DNA of 17,534 nt from JBEVMS01 sp040508515 (GCA_040508515.1 JBEVMS010000129.1:1-17534); one strand, 5' to 3'; shown: positions 7,678 through 14,940, counted from the first letter of the stretch. Numbers and translations are program-made. The notes: generated by a model from the sequence alone, not told the origin.

Positions 7678-9117
7678 ATGCCTAATCTGAATGACATTCT
7701 GATCTTGTTGCCGGAGTTCTATCTGGTGGCGGCGGCCTGCGTGCTGCTGTTGCTGGACGCCTTCATGCAACCGGCTCAGCGCGGCCTGTTGCACTGGCTG
7801 TCGGTGGTGGTACTGCTGGTGGCGATCTATCTGGTGGTGGCCGGCCAGCCCGATGTGCCGGTGACCGCCTTTGGCGGGATGTTCGTGCGCGACCGCGTCG
7901 CCGAAATTCTCAAGGTGTTCGCGCTGATCTGCACCGTGTTTGTGTTCGTTTATGCGCGACCGTATCTGCGCGATCGCAACCTCTACGTGGGCGAGTTCTA
8001 CACGCTGACTCTCTTCGCGGTGATTGGCATCATGCTGCTGGTTTCGGCCGGCAACCTGGTGATGGTCTACCTGGGATTGGAACTGCTGACCTTGTCGTCC
8101 TACGCGTTGGTGGCGCTAAACCGCGATTCGCCGCTGTCGTCGGAAGCGGCGATCAAGTACTTCGTGCTGGGCGCCTTGGCCTCGGGCATGCTGCTTTACG
8201 GCATGTCGATGGTTTACGGCGCGACTGGCAGCCTGGATTTGGCGCAGCTGCGTGCCGCCGGTGCGCACGCGGCGATGCCGAATCTGCTGCAGTTCGGACT
8301 GATCTTCATGATCATCGGGATCGGTTTCAAGCTTGGCGCGGCGCCGTTTCATATGTGGATACCGGACGTGTATGAAGGCGCGCCCACCGCGGTGACCATC
8401 TTCATCGGTTCGGCGCCCAAACTGGCCGCCTTCGGTATGGCATACCGCTTGCTGGATTCGGGCATGGGCGAGCTGGTGCACCATTGGCAGATCATGCTGG
8501 CCGCGCTGGCGGTGCTCTCGCTGGCGATCGGTAACCTGGTCGCGATCGTGCAGACCAATCTCAAGCGCCTGTTGGCCTATTCGACCATTTCGCACATGGG
8601 CTACCTGCTGCTGGGTCTGGCCAGCGCCAATCCGCAAGGCTACGCCGCGGCGATGTTCTACGCGATCAGTTATGCGTTGATGGGCACTGCGGCCTTCGGT
8701 GTGATTCTGGCGTTGTCGCGTGCGGGCTTCGAGTGCGACAACATCGACGATCTCAAGGGTCTCAATCAGAAGTCGCCCTGGCTGGCGTTCTTGATGCTGC
8801 TGGTGATTTTCTCACTGGCTGGTGTGCCGCCGCTGTTCGGCTTCTACGCCAAGCTATTGGTACTGGAGGCGGCGATCCATGCCGATATGTTGTGGCTCGC
8901 CCTGGTCGGCGCGGTGTTTGCGATCATCGGCCTGTACTACTACCTGCGCGTGGTCAAGGTGATGTACTTCGACAAGCCCGAGCTGGTCGGCGAGCTGAGC
9001 GTGCAGCGTGACGCCTCGTTGCGTCTGGTGCTCTCGCTCAATGTGCTTAGCCTGTTGGTCTTGGGCGTGTGCTGGGGCCCGCTGCTGGGCTGGTGCCAGA
9101 AGGCATTTCTGGGCTGA
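7678..9117 (+). CDS. nuoN: NADH-quinone oxidoreductase subunit N (antiporter-like proton channel)
   Basis: NuoN is the proximal antiporter-like subunit of complex I and the last gene of the operon. From the ATG at 7678 it has 479 residues, about fourteen membrane helices, Glu135 in YLGLELLTLSSYALVAL and Lys218 in GFKLGAAPFHMWIPDVYEG, plus the family motif LAYSTISHMGYLLLGLA. A GTG at 7666, adjoining the nuoM stop, is in frame and would add only MTST. I chose ATG because it is the stronger start codon and MPNLNDILILLPEFYLV resembles family N-termini. Neither start has a strong ribosome site, which fits coupling to nuoM termination. A strong terminator begins about 50 bases after the stop. Confidence 0.95.
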   Translation: MPNLNDILILLPEFYLVAAACVLLLLDAFMQPAQRGLLHWLSVVVLLVAIYLVVAGQPDVPVTAFGGMFVRDRVAEILKVFALICTVFVFVYARPYLRDRNLYVGEFYTLTLFAVIGIMLLVSAGNLVMVYLGLELLTLSSYALVALNRDSPLSSEAAIKYFVLGALASGMLLYGMSMVYGATGSLDLAQLRAAGAHAAMPNLLQFGLIFMIIGIGFKLGAAPFHMWIPDVYEGAPTAVTIFIGSAPKLAAFGMAYRLLDSGMGELVHHWQIMLAALAVLSLAIGNLVAIVQTNLKRLLAYSTISHMGYLLLGLASANPQGYAAAMFYAISYALMGTAAFGVILALSRAGFECDNIDDLKGLNQKSPWLAFLMLLVIFSLAGVPPLFGFYAKLLVLEAAIHADMLWLALVGAVFAIIGLYYYLRVVKVMYFDKPELVGELSVQRDASLRLVLSLNVLSLLVLGVCWGPLLGWCQKAFLG

Positions 9118-9167
9118 GGATGAGCTTGGTGAGCGCACCGATCGGCTGCGGATAGTCGCGATGAAAT

Positions 9168-9197
9168 AAAGAAGCCGCCTTCGGGCGGTTTCTTTTT
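9168..9197 (+). terminator. Intrinsic terminator of the nuo operon
   Basis: A perfect stem pairs 9171-9179 (GAAGCCGCC) with 9184-9192 (GGCGGTTTC, one G-U pair) around a TTCG tetraloop. It is extended by three A-T pairs (9168-9170 with 9193-9195) and followed by the TTTTTATT tract. The stable UUCG-type loop, GC-rich stem and T tract make this a textbook Rho-independent terminator. It lies about 50 bases after the nuoN stop and separates nuo transcription from the tRNA-rimP unit. Confidence 0.93.
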
Positions 9198-9508
9198 ATT
9201 CAAAGCCGAAAGTCCCAGCACGCCGTCAGTTGCGGATCGAAAACGAGCGATACGAAATCTGCGATTCGGGGTTTCTACGGTAGGCGTCTGGTGATTTTTA
9301 TCGTGTGGATCAAGTGCTCCCGTGCCTTACAGCGATGCCAGCTCATGCAGGTGCATCGATTAGCGATGAATTTGCAAATTTCGCTTGCTCTGGCGAGCGC
9401 GATAACGCTAGAATCGTCGGCTCAGTGAAGCGCAACGATGGAGCGCGACACTTGGTTCTGAAGGCGCCAACTTTCAGGGCGAAACGTTCAAAAGATTGTC
9501 GATAAGGC
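9198..9508. other. Non-coding spacer between nuo operon and tRNA-fMet
   Basis: About 310 bases with lower GC than the flanking genes. Short open frames exist on both strands (for example 9305-9505 + and 9343-9543 -), but none has a ribosome site, a recognisable product or the strong third-position G/C preference of the neighbours. I see one possible promoter (9385-9414) and a short hairpin (CATCG 9354-9358 with CGATG 9364-9368). Nothing else is recognisable. Confidence 0.6.
9385..9414 (+). promoter_or_regulatory. Possible distal sigma70 promoter upstream of tRNA-fMet
   Basis: TTGCTC (9385-9390) is followed after 18 bases by TAGAAT (9409-9414), a good -10 hexamer. The same -10 hexamer with the same 18-base spacing appears before rpsO. 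Transcription would start near 9421, giving about 130 bases of leader before the tRNA with no terminator between. The -35 match is partial, and a closer, equally good promoter exists, so this one is tentative. Confidence 0.4.
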
Positions 9509-9537
9509 TTGCAAGAATTCTGCCAAATCGGTAAACT
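9509..9537 (+). promoter_or_regulatory. Sigma70-type promoter for tRNA-fMet and the rimP-nusA operon
   Basis: TTGCAA (9509-9514) and TAAACT (9532-9537) are separated by 17 bases, the optimal spacing. The predicted start near 9544 is only about 7 bases before the mature tRNA 5' end, as is common for tRNA promoters. It follows the nuo terminator and is the first promoter-like pair directly before the tRNA, so it most likely drives the tRNA and, by read-through of the two attenuators, rimP-nusA-infB. Confidence 0.65.
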
Positions 9538-9550
9538 TTTCAAACTCTGA

Positions 9551-9627
9551 TGCGGGGTGGAGCAGTCTGGCAGCTCGTCGGGCTCATAACCCGAAGGTCG
9601 CAGGTTCGAATCCTGCCCCCGCTACCA
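9551..9627 (+). tRNA. metY: Initiator tRNA-fMet, anticodon CAT
   Basis: The 77-base gene folds as a complete cloverleaf with encoded CCA (9625-9627) and anticodon CAT at 9585-9587. It is an initiator rather than an elongator or CAU-Ile tRNA because it has the three G-C pairs of the initiator anticodon stem (GGG 9580-9582 before CTCATAA, CCC 9590-9592 after), the A11-U24 pair, and no Watson-Crick pair at 1-72. Here position 1 is T (9551) and position 72 is T (9623), instead of the C1-A72 found in E. coli. The T stem pairs GCAGG with CCTGC. Its place directly upstream of rimP-nusA-infB parallels E. coli metY, from which the symbol is borrowed. Confidence 0.96.
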
Positions 9628-9645
9628 GATCTTTCTTAGAACAAG

Positions 9646-9672
9646 AAAGCCTCCTCGTGAGGCTTTTTTGTT
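9646..9672 (+). terminator. Intrinsic terminator or attenuator after tRNA-fMet
   Basis: AAAGCCTC (9646-9653) pairs perfectly with GAGGCTTT (9659-9666) around a CTCGT loop, followed by further Ts and GTT. It begins 18 bases after the tRNA CCA end. Since no convincing promoter lies between it and rimP, it should act as a partial terminator, giving more tRNA than rimP-nusA mRNA. The left arm overlaps a weaker alternative stem, TTTCTT (9632-9637) with AAGAAA (9643-9648). Confidence 0.85.
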
Positions 9673-9726
9673 GGGCGCAAGGATGCGTTCCCGTTGCCGT
9701 CCGCATTATCATGATGCAGTCGCGCA

Positions 9727-9748
9727 CCGACGGAGTTAGGAAAGTCGG
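9727..9748 (+). promoter_or_regulatory. Short hairpin in the rimP leader
   Basis: CCGAC (9727-9731) can pair with GTCGG (9744-9748) across a 12-base loop, about 20 bases before the rimP attenuator stem. The flanking CGGCGAG stretch gives further pairing options. It could be part of the attenuator's regulatory fold, but five pairs in GC-rich DNA is weak evidence. Confidence 0.25.
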
Positions 9749-9767
9749 CACATCGGCGAGATAAGGG

Positions 9768-9792
9768 AATGGGCCGCTTGAGCCCATTTTTT
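9768..9792 (+). promoter_or_regulatory. rimP leader: terminator-like attenuator
   Basis: AATGGGC (9768-9774) pairs with GCCCATT (9782-9788) around a 7-base loop and is followed by TTTTGTTT, giving an intrinsic terminator 31 bases before the rimP start. A terminator directly upstream of a gene, with no promoter in between, is an attenuator. A proteobacterial rimP-leader RNA with this position and form is known (Rfam has such a family, found in surveys of premature terminators). NusA, encoded downstream, is itself a termination factor, so feedback control is plausible. The functional role is inference; the structure is directly visible. Confidence 0.75.
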
Positions 9793-9823
9793 GTTTCTGG
9801 CGACGGTAAAAATCTACGGAATT

Positions 9824-10345
9824 ATGGACACACAGGCATTAGCAACGCGCTTCACCGGAATTCTGACCGAGCTCGGTCTGGAATGCCTTGGGGTGGAATT
9901 CAACCCTTCGCAAGGGCAGAGCACGCTGCGTGTCTACCTCGACATCGAGGGGCGTGAGATTACCGTCGAGGATTGCGAGTCGGCCAGCCGCGAGCTGTCG
10001 GCGATGCTCGATGTGGAAGACCCGATTCCGGGCAACTACGTTCTAGAAGTTTCCTCGCCGGGCATCGATCGCCCGCTCTTCACCGCCGAGCAATTTGCGC
10101 GCGTGCTGGGGCAGGAGATCAAGGTGCTGCTGAAGGCGCCGTTGGAAGGACGTCGGCGCTTGCGTGGCAAGTTGAACGCCGTCGAGAACCAGCGGATTAC
10201 CCTGGAAGCGGACGGCAAAGTATTTGAATTCGAGCATGCGGACGTCGACAGCGCCCGCGTGGTGCCCGACTGGGTGGCGCTCGGCTACGTGCCGCAACCC
10301 AAGCGCGGCGGTGGCAAGGCGCCGATTCCGAAGGCGCCTAAGTGA
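9824..10345 (+). CDS. rimP: Ribosome maturation factor RimP
   Basis: RimP binds the 30S subunit and is needed for its late maturation. The 173-residue protein has the N-terminal domain with the family core GLECLGVEFNP (about residues 18-28), STLRVYLDIEG and VEDCESASRELSAMLDVEDPI, then LEVSSPGIDRPLF (residues about 71-83) leading into the C-terminal SH3-like domain. It ends with a basic Lys/Pro tail. I chose ATG 9824. A TTG 33 bases upstream is in frame but sits inside the attenuator T tract, where a start is unlikely. The ribosome site is poor (GGA only 3 bases away), which may mean low or regulated initiation. nusA follows after 61 bases. Confidence 0.95.
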   Translation: MDTQALATRFTGILTELGLECLGVEFNPSQGQSTLRVYLDIEGREITVEDCESASRELSAMLDVEDPIPGNYVLEVSSPGIDRPLFTAEQFARVLGQEIKVLLKAPLEGRRRLRGKLNAVENQRITLEADGKVFEFEHADVDSARVVPDWVALGYVPQPKRGGGKAPIPKAPK

Positions 10346-10406
10346 GCGAGATGTTTCTAATCCAAGAACCTTGGGGCGTCGCTACGGCGTCCATGGAGTG
10401 GCGGCA

Positions 10407-11912
10407 ATGAGCAAAGAACTATTGCTGGTGGTCGATGCGGTAGCCAATGAAAAGGGCGTGCCGCGTGAGGTCATCTTCCAGGCCATGGAGGCCGCGTTGG
10501 CCTCGGCTGCCAAGAAGCGCTACCCGGACGAAGATCCGGATGTTCGCGTTGAGATCGATCGTCAGACCGGCGAGTACGAAACCTTCCGTCGCTGGGAAGT
10601 CATCGCCGACGATGGTGAGATGGAATCGCCGTACTTCCAGGTGCGCCTGATGGATGCGCTGGACGAGCGCGACGACGCGCAAGTGGGCGAATTCGTCGAG
10701 CAGCAGGTGGAAAACGCCGAGTTCGGGCGCATCGCGGCGCAGGCGGCCAAGCAGGTGATCGTGCAGCGTGTGCGCGAAGCCGAGCGCCAGCAGGTGGTCG
10801 ACGCGTTCCAGGAGCGCATCGGCGAACTGGTCACCGGCATCGTCAAGCGCGTGGAGCGCGGCAACGTCTACCTCGATCTGGGCAGCAACGCCGAAGCCTT
10901 CATTCCGCGCGATAAGACCATCCCGCGCGAATCGGCGCGTGTTGGCGATCGCGTGCGCGGCTACCTCTACGAAGTGCGCTCGGAAGTGCGCGGCCCGCAG
11001 CTGTTCGTTTCGCGCGCCGCGCCGGAATTCATGATCGAGCTGTTCAAGCTCGAAGTGCCGGAAGTCGGCCAGGGCCTGGTCGAAATCAAGGGCTGCGCGC
11101 GCGATCCGGGCGACCGTGCCAAGATTGCGGTAGTGGCGCACGATACCCGCACCGATCCGATCGGCGCCTGCATCGGCATGCGTGGTTCGCGCGTGCAGGC
11201 GGTGTCCAACGAATTGAACGGCGAGCGCGTCGACATCATCCTGTGGCACGAAAACCAGGCGCAGTACGTCATCAACGCGATGGCGCCGGCTGAAGTGCAA
11301 TCCATCATCATGGATGAAGAAAAGCACTCGATGGACATCGCGGTGGCCGAGGACAAGCTGTCCCAGGCGATCGGTCGCGGCGGCCAGAACGTGAGTCTGG
11401 CCAGCAAGCTGACCGGCTGGCAGCTCAACGTGATGACCCAGGATCAGGTCACCGCCAAGAGCGAAGCCGAGCAGGAAGCGGCGCTGCAGTTGTTCATGGA
11501 CAAGCTCGAAGTGGACCAGGAAATCGCCAATATCCTGGTGCAGGAAGGGTTCTCCTCGGTCGAGGAAATCGCCTACGTGCCCAGCGCCGAGTTGCTGGCG
11601 GTGGAAGGTTTCGACGAGGACATCGTCGAGGAGCTGCGCGCGCGTGCTCGCGACGCGCTGCTTACCGAGGCCTTGGCGGTGGAAGAGAGCCTGGACGACG
11701 AGTCGCTGTCGGCTGAGCTGCTGGCGCTCAACGGCATGAACGCATCTGTGGCACAGGCGCTGGCCGAGCGAGAGATTCACACGGTGGACGATCTGGCCGA
11801 TCTTGCGGTTGACGACCTGATCGATATCGATGGCATGGACGAGGAGCGTGCGGCCGCGTTGATTATGGCGGCGCGCGCACCGATGATCGAACGTCTGGAG
11901 AAGGGCGGCTAA
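10407..11912 (+). CDS. nusA: Transcription termination/antitermination factor NusA
   Basis: NusA binds RNA polymerase and modulates pausing, intrinsic termination and antitermination, and takes part in rRNA operon transcription. The 501-residue protein has the N-terminal RNAP-binding domain (about 1-130, MSKELLLVVDAVANEKGVPR), an S1 domain (about 138-200, GIVKRVERGNVYLDLG), two KH domains (GACIGMRGSRVQAVSNELNG near 252-271, QAIGRGGQNVSLASKLTGW near 320-338), and two C-terminal acidic AR repeats (about 372-425 and 435-498). The AR repeats are the type found in E. coli and absent from many other phyla. GGAG at 10395-10398 lies 8 bases before the ATG; the frame is open upstream inside rimP but only as shadow sequence. 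It is followed by a 130-base structured gap before infB. Confidence 0.97.
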   Translation: MSKELLLVVDAVANEKGVPREVIFQAMEAALASAAKKRYPDEDPDVRVEIDRQTGEYETFRRWEVIADDGEMESPYFQVRLMDALDERDDAQVGEFVEQQVENAEFGRIAAQAAKQVIVQRVREAERQQVVDAFQERIGELVTGIVKRVERGNVYLDLGSNAEAFIPRDKTIPRESARVGDRVRGYLYEVRSEVRGPQLFVSRAAPEFMIELFKLEVPEVGQGLVEIKGCARDPGDRAKIAVVAHDTRTDPIGACIGMRGSRVQAVSNELNGERVDIILWHENQAQYVINAMAPAEVQSIIMDEEKHSMDIAVAEDKLSQAIGRGGQNVSLASKLTGWQLNVMTQDQVTAKSEAEQEAALQLFMDKLEVDQEIANILVQEGFSSVEEIAYVPSAELLAVEGFDEDIVEELRARARDALLTEALAVEESLDDESLSAELLALNGMNASVAQALAEREIHTVDDLADLAVDDLIDIDGMDEERAAALIMAARAPMIERLEKGG

Positions 11913-11947
11913 CCGCGGACGGCGGCACCTTTGGATGGGTGCGCCGA

Positions 11948-11969
11948 GAGGAATTCGAAAGAATTCCTC
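11948..11969 (+). promoter_or_regulatory. Stable hairpin in the nusA-infB gap
   Basis: GAGGAATTC (11948-11956) pairs perfectly with GAATTCCTC (11961-11969) around GAAA, a GNRA tetraloop closed by C-G. A second stem just before it pairs GCACC(T) at 11925-11930 with (G)GGTGC at 11937-11942. There is no T tract, so it is not an intrinsic terminator. An RNA-processing or stability element, or a protein-binding leader for infB, are the reasonable options. The fold is clear; the role is unknown. Confidence 0.7.
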
Positions 11970-12042
11970 GCCATGGATGGTGGTGGCTGTGCAGCGGGTG
12001 TTGCATGGACGATAAGCGCGGGAACGGCGGAGAAAGAACACG

Positions 12043-14940
12043 ATGTCGGACGTCACAATTAAACAACTGGCCCAGGTGCTGGGCATGCCGGTGGACAAGC
12101 TGCTCGGTCAGCTTGGCGAAGCCGGTATGAAATTCTCCGATTCGGAGCAAGTCATCAGCAGCACCGAAAAGGTGAAGCTGCTGGGCTTTCTGCGCCGTAC
12201 CCACGGCAAGGCCGAAGCGATTGCCGAAGCTGACGACAGCGCGCCGCGACAGATCACCCTCAAGCGCCGCACCATGGGCGAGCTGAAGGTGGCCACGCCA
12301 GGCGGTCGCGGCAGCGCCAGCAGCGCAAAAACGGTCAACGTGGAAGTGCGCGCCAAGCGCACCTACGTCAAGCGCAGCGTTATTGCTGAAGAAGCCAGCG
12401 TCGACGGCGAGCGCGAAGATGCGCAGCGCAAGTTGAACGAATCGCAGCAGCAGCGCGCGCACGAAGAACAAGAGCGTGTCGACGCTGAGCGTCGGCGCCA
12501 GGATGAGGCTCAGCAGCGTGCCGCCGAAGAGCAGCAGCGCCGTGAGGCCGAAGAAGCGCAGCGTGTTGCCGAGGCTCAGGCCGCGGCGGCTGCGCTGGCG
12601 CGTAGCCAGGCCGCAGCGGATGCCGCCAAGGACGAGGCCAGCGAGCCTCAGGCGGCGCCGGCGGCGTCGGTTACTGCAGAACCCATCGAAAAACCCGTCG
12701 TGGAAGATCCCATTCAAACTCCCCAGCAACACACCGTACAAAAAATGGATACGCGCGAACTCGGCATGATCGTGCCGCGTATCCACGAGCCGCGTCGTCG
12801 CGAGAAACCGGTGATCAAGCCGGTCGCACCGGCTCCGGTAGCCGCCCCCCCGGTGGCGGCCAAGCCGGCGCCGCCCGCGGCACGCCCCGCACCCGCTGGC
12901 AACAATGCGCGTCCGGCACCCAGCGCATCGCCCAGCAGCGGTAGCCCCAACGCCGCCAATAACAAGCCGCGCCATGGCGCCGGTGGTCGCGATCGCGACG
13001 ACAGCGCCGGTGGCAAGCGTTTTGCCGGTGGCGAACTGCATCTGTCCGAGGCCGATCGCGCACGGCGCAACAAGCGTGGCAAGCCTGGCAAGGGCGGCGG
13101 TCGCGATTTCAGTCGCAGTTCCAATAGCAGCAATGCCTCGTCCGGTCCGCACGGCTTTACCCGTCCCACCGCCGCAGTGGTACGCGAGGTAGTGGTGGGC
13201 GACGCCAACCTGGTGACCGATCTGGCGCAGAAGATGGCGGTCAAGGGCTCGGAGGTGGTCAAGGCACTGTTCAAGATGGGCGTCATGGCGACCATCAACC
13301 AGACCATCGACCACGACACCGCAGTGCTGGTGGTCGAGGAGCTCGGCCACACCCCGGTCGAAGCCAACGACAACAACGCCGAGGCTGCGCTGGCCGCGCA
13401 CACTCAGAACGTCGAGCTCGATGGCGAGAAGGTCGGCCGTCCGCCGGTGGTGACCATCATGGGTCACGTCGATCACGGCAAGACGTCGCTGCTCGATTAC
13501 ATCCGTCGCACCAAGGTCGCCTCGGGCGAAGCCGGTGGCATCACCCAGCACATCGGTGCCTACCATGTGGAAACGCCCAAGGGCGTGATCACCTTCCTCG
13601 ACACTCCCGGCCACGCGGCGTTTACCTCGATGCGTGCCCGCGGCGCCCAGTCCACCGACATCGTGGTGCTGGTGGTGGCCGCCGATGACGGCGTGATGCC
13701 GCAGACCGCCGAAGCGGTGCAGCATGCGCGCGCCGCCAAGGTGCCGATCATTGTCGCGGTCAACAAGATGGACAAGACCGACGCCAACCCGGACAACGTC
13801 AAGCAAGGCTTGGTGAAGTTGGAAGTGGTGCCGGAGGATTGGGGTGGCGACACCATGTTCGTGCCCGTCTCGGCCAAGGCCGGCACCGGTATCGACGAAC
13901 TGCTGGACGCCATTTCGGTGCAGGCCGAAGTGATGGAGCTGACCGCGGTTGCCGACGGTGCGGCCTCCGGTGTGGTGATCGAGTCCAGTCTGGATCGTGG
14001 TCGCGGCCCGGTCGCTACCGTGCTGGTGCAGCAGGGGACGTTGAAGCGCGGCGATTTCGTGGTTTGCGGGGTCGAGTACGGTCGCATGCGCGCGCTGGTC
14101 GATGAGACCGGCAAGACCGTGCAGGAAGCCGGTCCCTCGATTCCGGTGCAGGTGCTGGGCTTGTCCGGCGTGCCGGAATCGGGAGACGACTTCGTGGTGG
14201 TGGCCGACGAGCGGCTGGCCCGCGAAGTGGCGGCCGAGCGCGCGCAGAAGCGCCGCGACACGCGCATGGTCAGCAAGGCCAACCGGCTGGAAGACATCAT
14301 TGCGCAGATGGGTCAGGGCGCCGAGCAGCAGACGCTCAACATCCTGGTCAAGGCCGACGTGCAAGGTTCGGTGCAGGCGCTGCGCGAGTCGCTCAGCTCG
14401 ATCGGCAACGAGAACGTCAAGGTCAATGTGATCGCATCGGGCGTCGGTGGCATCACCGAGTCGGATGCCACCTTGGCGGCCACCTCCAAGGCGTTGATCA
14501 TCGGCTTCAACGTGCGTGCCGATGCCTCGGCGCGCAAGGTGATCGATACCTCCGGTCTGGATCTGCGCTACTTCTCGATCATCTATGACGTGATCGATCA
14601 GGTGAAGCAGGCGGCGTCCGGCCTGCTGGGTGTGGAAATCCGCGAAGAAATCATCGGTGTCGCTCAGGTGCGCGAGGTGTTCCGCAGCTCCAAGTTCGGC
14701 GCGGTGGCCGGTTGCATGGTCATCGAAGGCAACGTCAAACGCAGCAAGCCGATCCGCGTGTTGCGCGACAACACCGTGGTGTTCGAGGGCGAGCTGGAGT
14801 CGCTGCGTCGTTTCAAGGATCTGGTCGACGAAGTGCGCAACGGCATGGAGTGCGGCATCGCCGTCAAGCAGTACAACGACGTCAAGGTCGGCGATCAGAT
14901 CGAATGCTTCGAGCGCATCGAGGTGGCTCGGACGCTGTAA
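12043..14940 (+). CDS. infB: Translation initiation factor IF-2
   Basis: IF2 is the GTPase that brings fMet-tRNA to the 30S subunit and promotes subunit joining. The 965-residue protein begins with an IF2_N domain (about 1-50, VTIKQLAQVLGMPVDKLLGQ), then a charged Gln/Glu/Arg/Ala-rich coiled region (about 120-200), a Pro/Ala linker (about 256-306), a Gly/Arg/Ser-rich stretch and a second IF2_N domain (about 370-436). The G domain has G1 GHVDHGKTS (474-482, Lys480), G2 GGITQHIGAY, G3 DTPGH (520-524), G4 NKMD (574-577) and G5 SAKAG (610-614), followed by domains II-IV including the fMet-tRNA-binding C2 domain. GGAG lies 10 bases before the ATG. It sits in the same operon as the initiator tRNA it carries. 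The N-terminal region varies in length and composition between species. Confidence 0.98.
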   Translation: MSDVTIKQLAQVLGMPVDKLLGQLGEAGMKFSDSEQVISSTEKVKLLGFLRRTHGKAEAIAEADDSAPRQITLKRRTMGELKVATPGGRGSASSAKTVNVEVRAKRTYVKRSVIAEEASVDGEREDAQRKLNESQQQRAHEEQERVDAERRRQDEAQQRAAEEQQRREAEEAQRVAEAQAAAAALARSQAAADAAKDEASEPQAAPAASVTAEPIEKPVVEDPIQTPQQHTVQKMDTRELGMIVPRIHEPRRREKPVIKPVAPAPVAAPPVAAKPAPPAARPAPAGNNARPAPSASPSSGSPNAANNKPRHGAGGRDRDDSAGGKRFAGGELHLSEADRARRNKRGKPGKGGGRDFSRSSNSSNASSGPHGFTRPTAAVVREVVVGDANLVTDLAQKMAVKGSEVVKALFKMGVMATINQTIDHDTAVLVVEELGHTPVEANDNNAEAALAAHTQNVELDGEKVGRPPVVTIMGHVDHGKTSLLDYIRRTKVASGEAGGITQHIGAYHVETPKGVITFLDTPGHAAFTSMRARGAQSTDIVVLVVAADDGVMPQTAEAVQHARAAKVPIIVAVNKMDKTDANPDNVKQGLVKLEVVPEDWGGDTMFVPVSAKAGTGIDELLDAISVQAEVMELTAVADGAASGVVIESSLDRGRGPVATVLVQQGTLKRGDFVVCGVEYGRMRALVDETGKTVQEAGPSIPVQVLGLSGVPESGDDFVVVADERLAREVAAERAQKRRDTRMVSKANRLEDIIAQMGQGAEQQTLNILVKADVQGSVQALRESLSSIGNENVKVNVIASGVGGITESDATLAATSKALIIGFNVRADASARKVIDTSGLDLRYFSIIYDVIDQVKQAASGLLGVEIREEIIGVAQVREVFRSSKFGAVAGCMVIEGNVKRSKPIRVLRDNTVVFEGELESLRRFKDLVDEVRNGMECGIAVKQYNDVKVGDQIECFERIEVARTL

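Noticed and set aside
9305..9505. Possible 66-residue protein in the nuoN-tRNA spacer (+), and a 66-residue one opposite (9343-9543)
   Set aside because: No ribosome site, alternative start for the + frame, no third-position bias, no recognisable motif; the minus frame runs across the tRNA promoter.
9551..9627. tRNA-fMet as an integration site (attB) for a mobile element
   Set aside because: No integrase, no duplicated tRNA 3' end and no foreign-looking gene nearby; the flanks are core genes.
9584..9787. Minus-strand open frame over the tRNA-fMet 3' half, ending in residues like VAGAGFEPATFGL
   Set aside because: This peptide is a familiar false product of antisense tRNA sequence (the T-arm region), not a gene.
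9791..9823. TTG upstream start for rimP adding 11 residues
   Set aside because: It lies at the end of the attenuator T tract, has no ribosome site, and the added residues do not resemble RimP N-termini.
10362..10391. Small hairpin CCAAG/CTTGG and repeated GGCGTC in the rimP-nusA gap
   Set aside because: A 5-bp stem without a T tract and a 6-base repeat are within what chance gives in GC-rich DNA.
10224..10406. Upstream extension of the nusA frame by 61 residues inside rimP
   Set aside because: The extra residues are out-of-frame rimP sequence; ATG 10407 has a GGAG site and the canonical NusA N-terminus.
10419..12098. 559-codon minus-strand open frame opposite nusA
   Set aside because: Antisense shadow of nusA; composition (His, Arg, Gln, Leu) is that of a reverse-complemented GC-rich gene.
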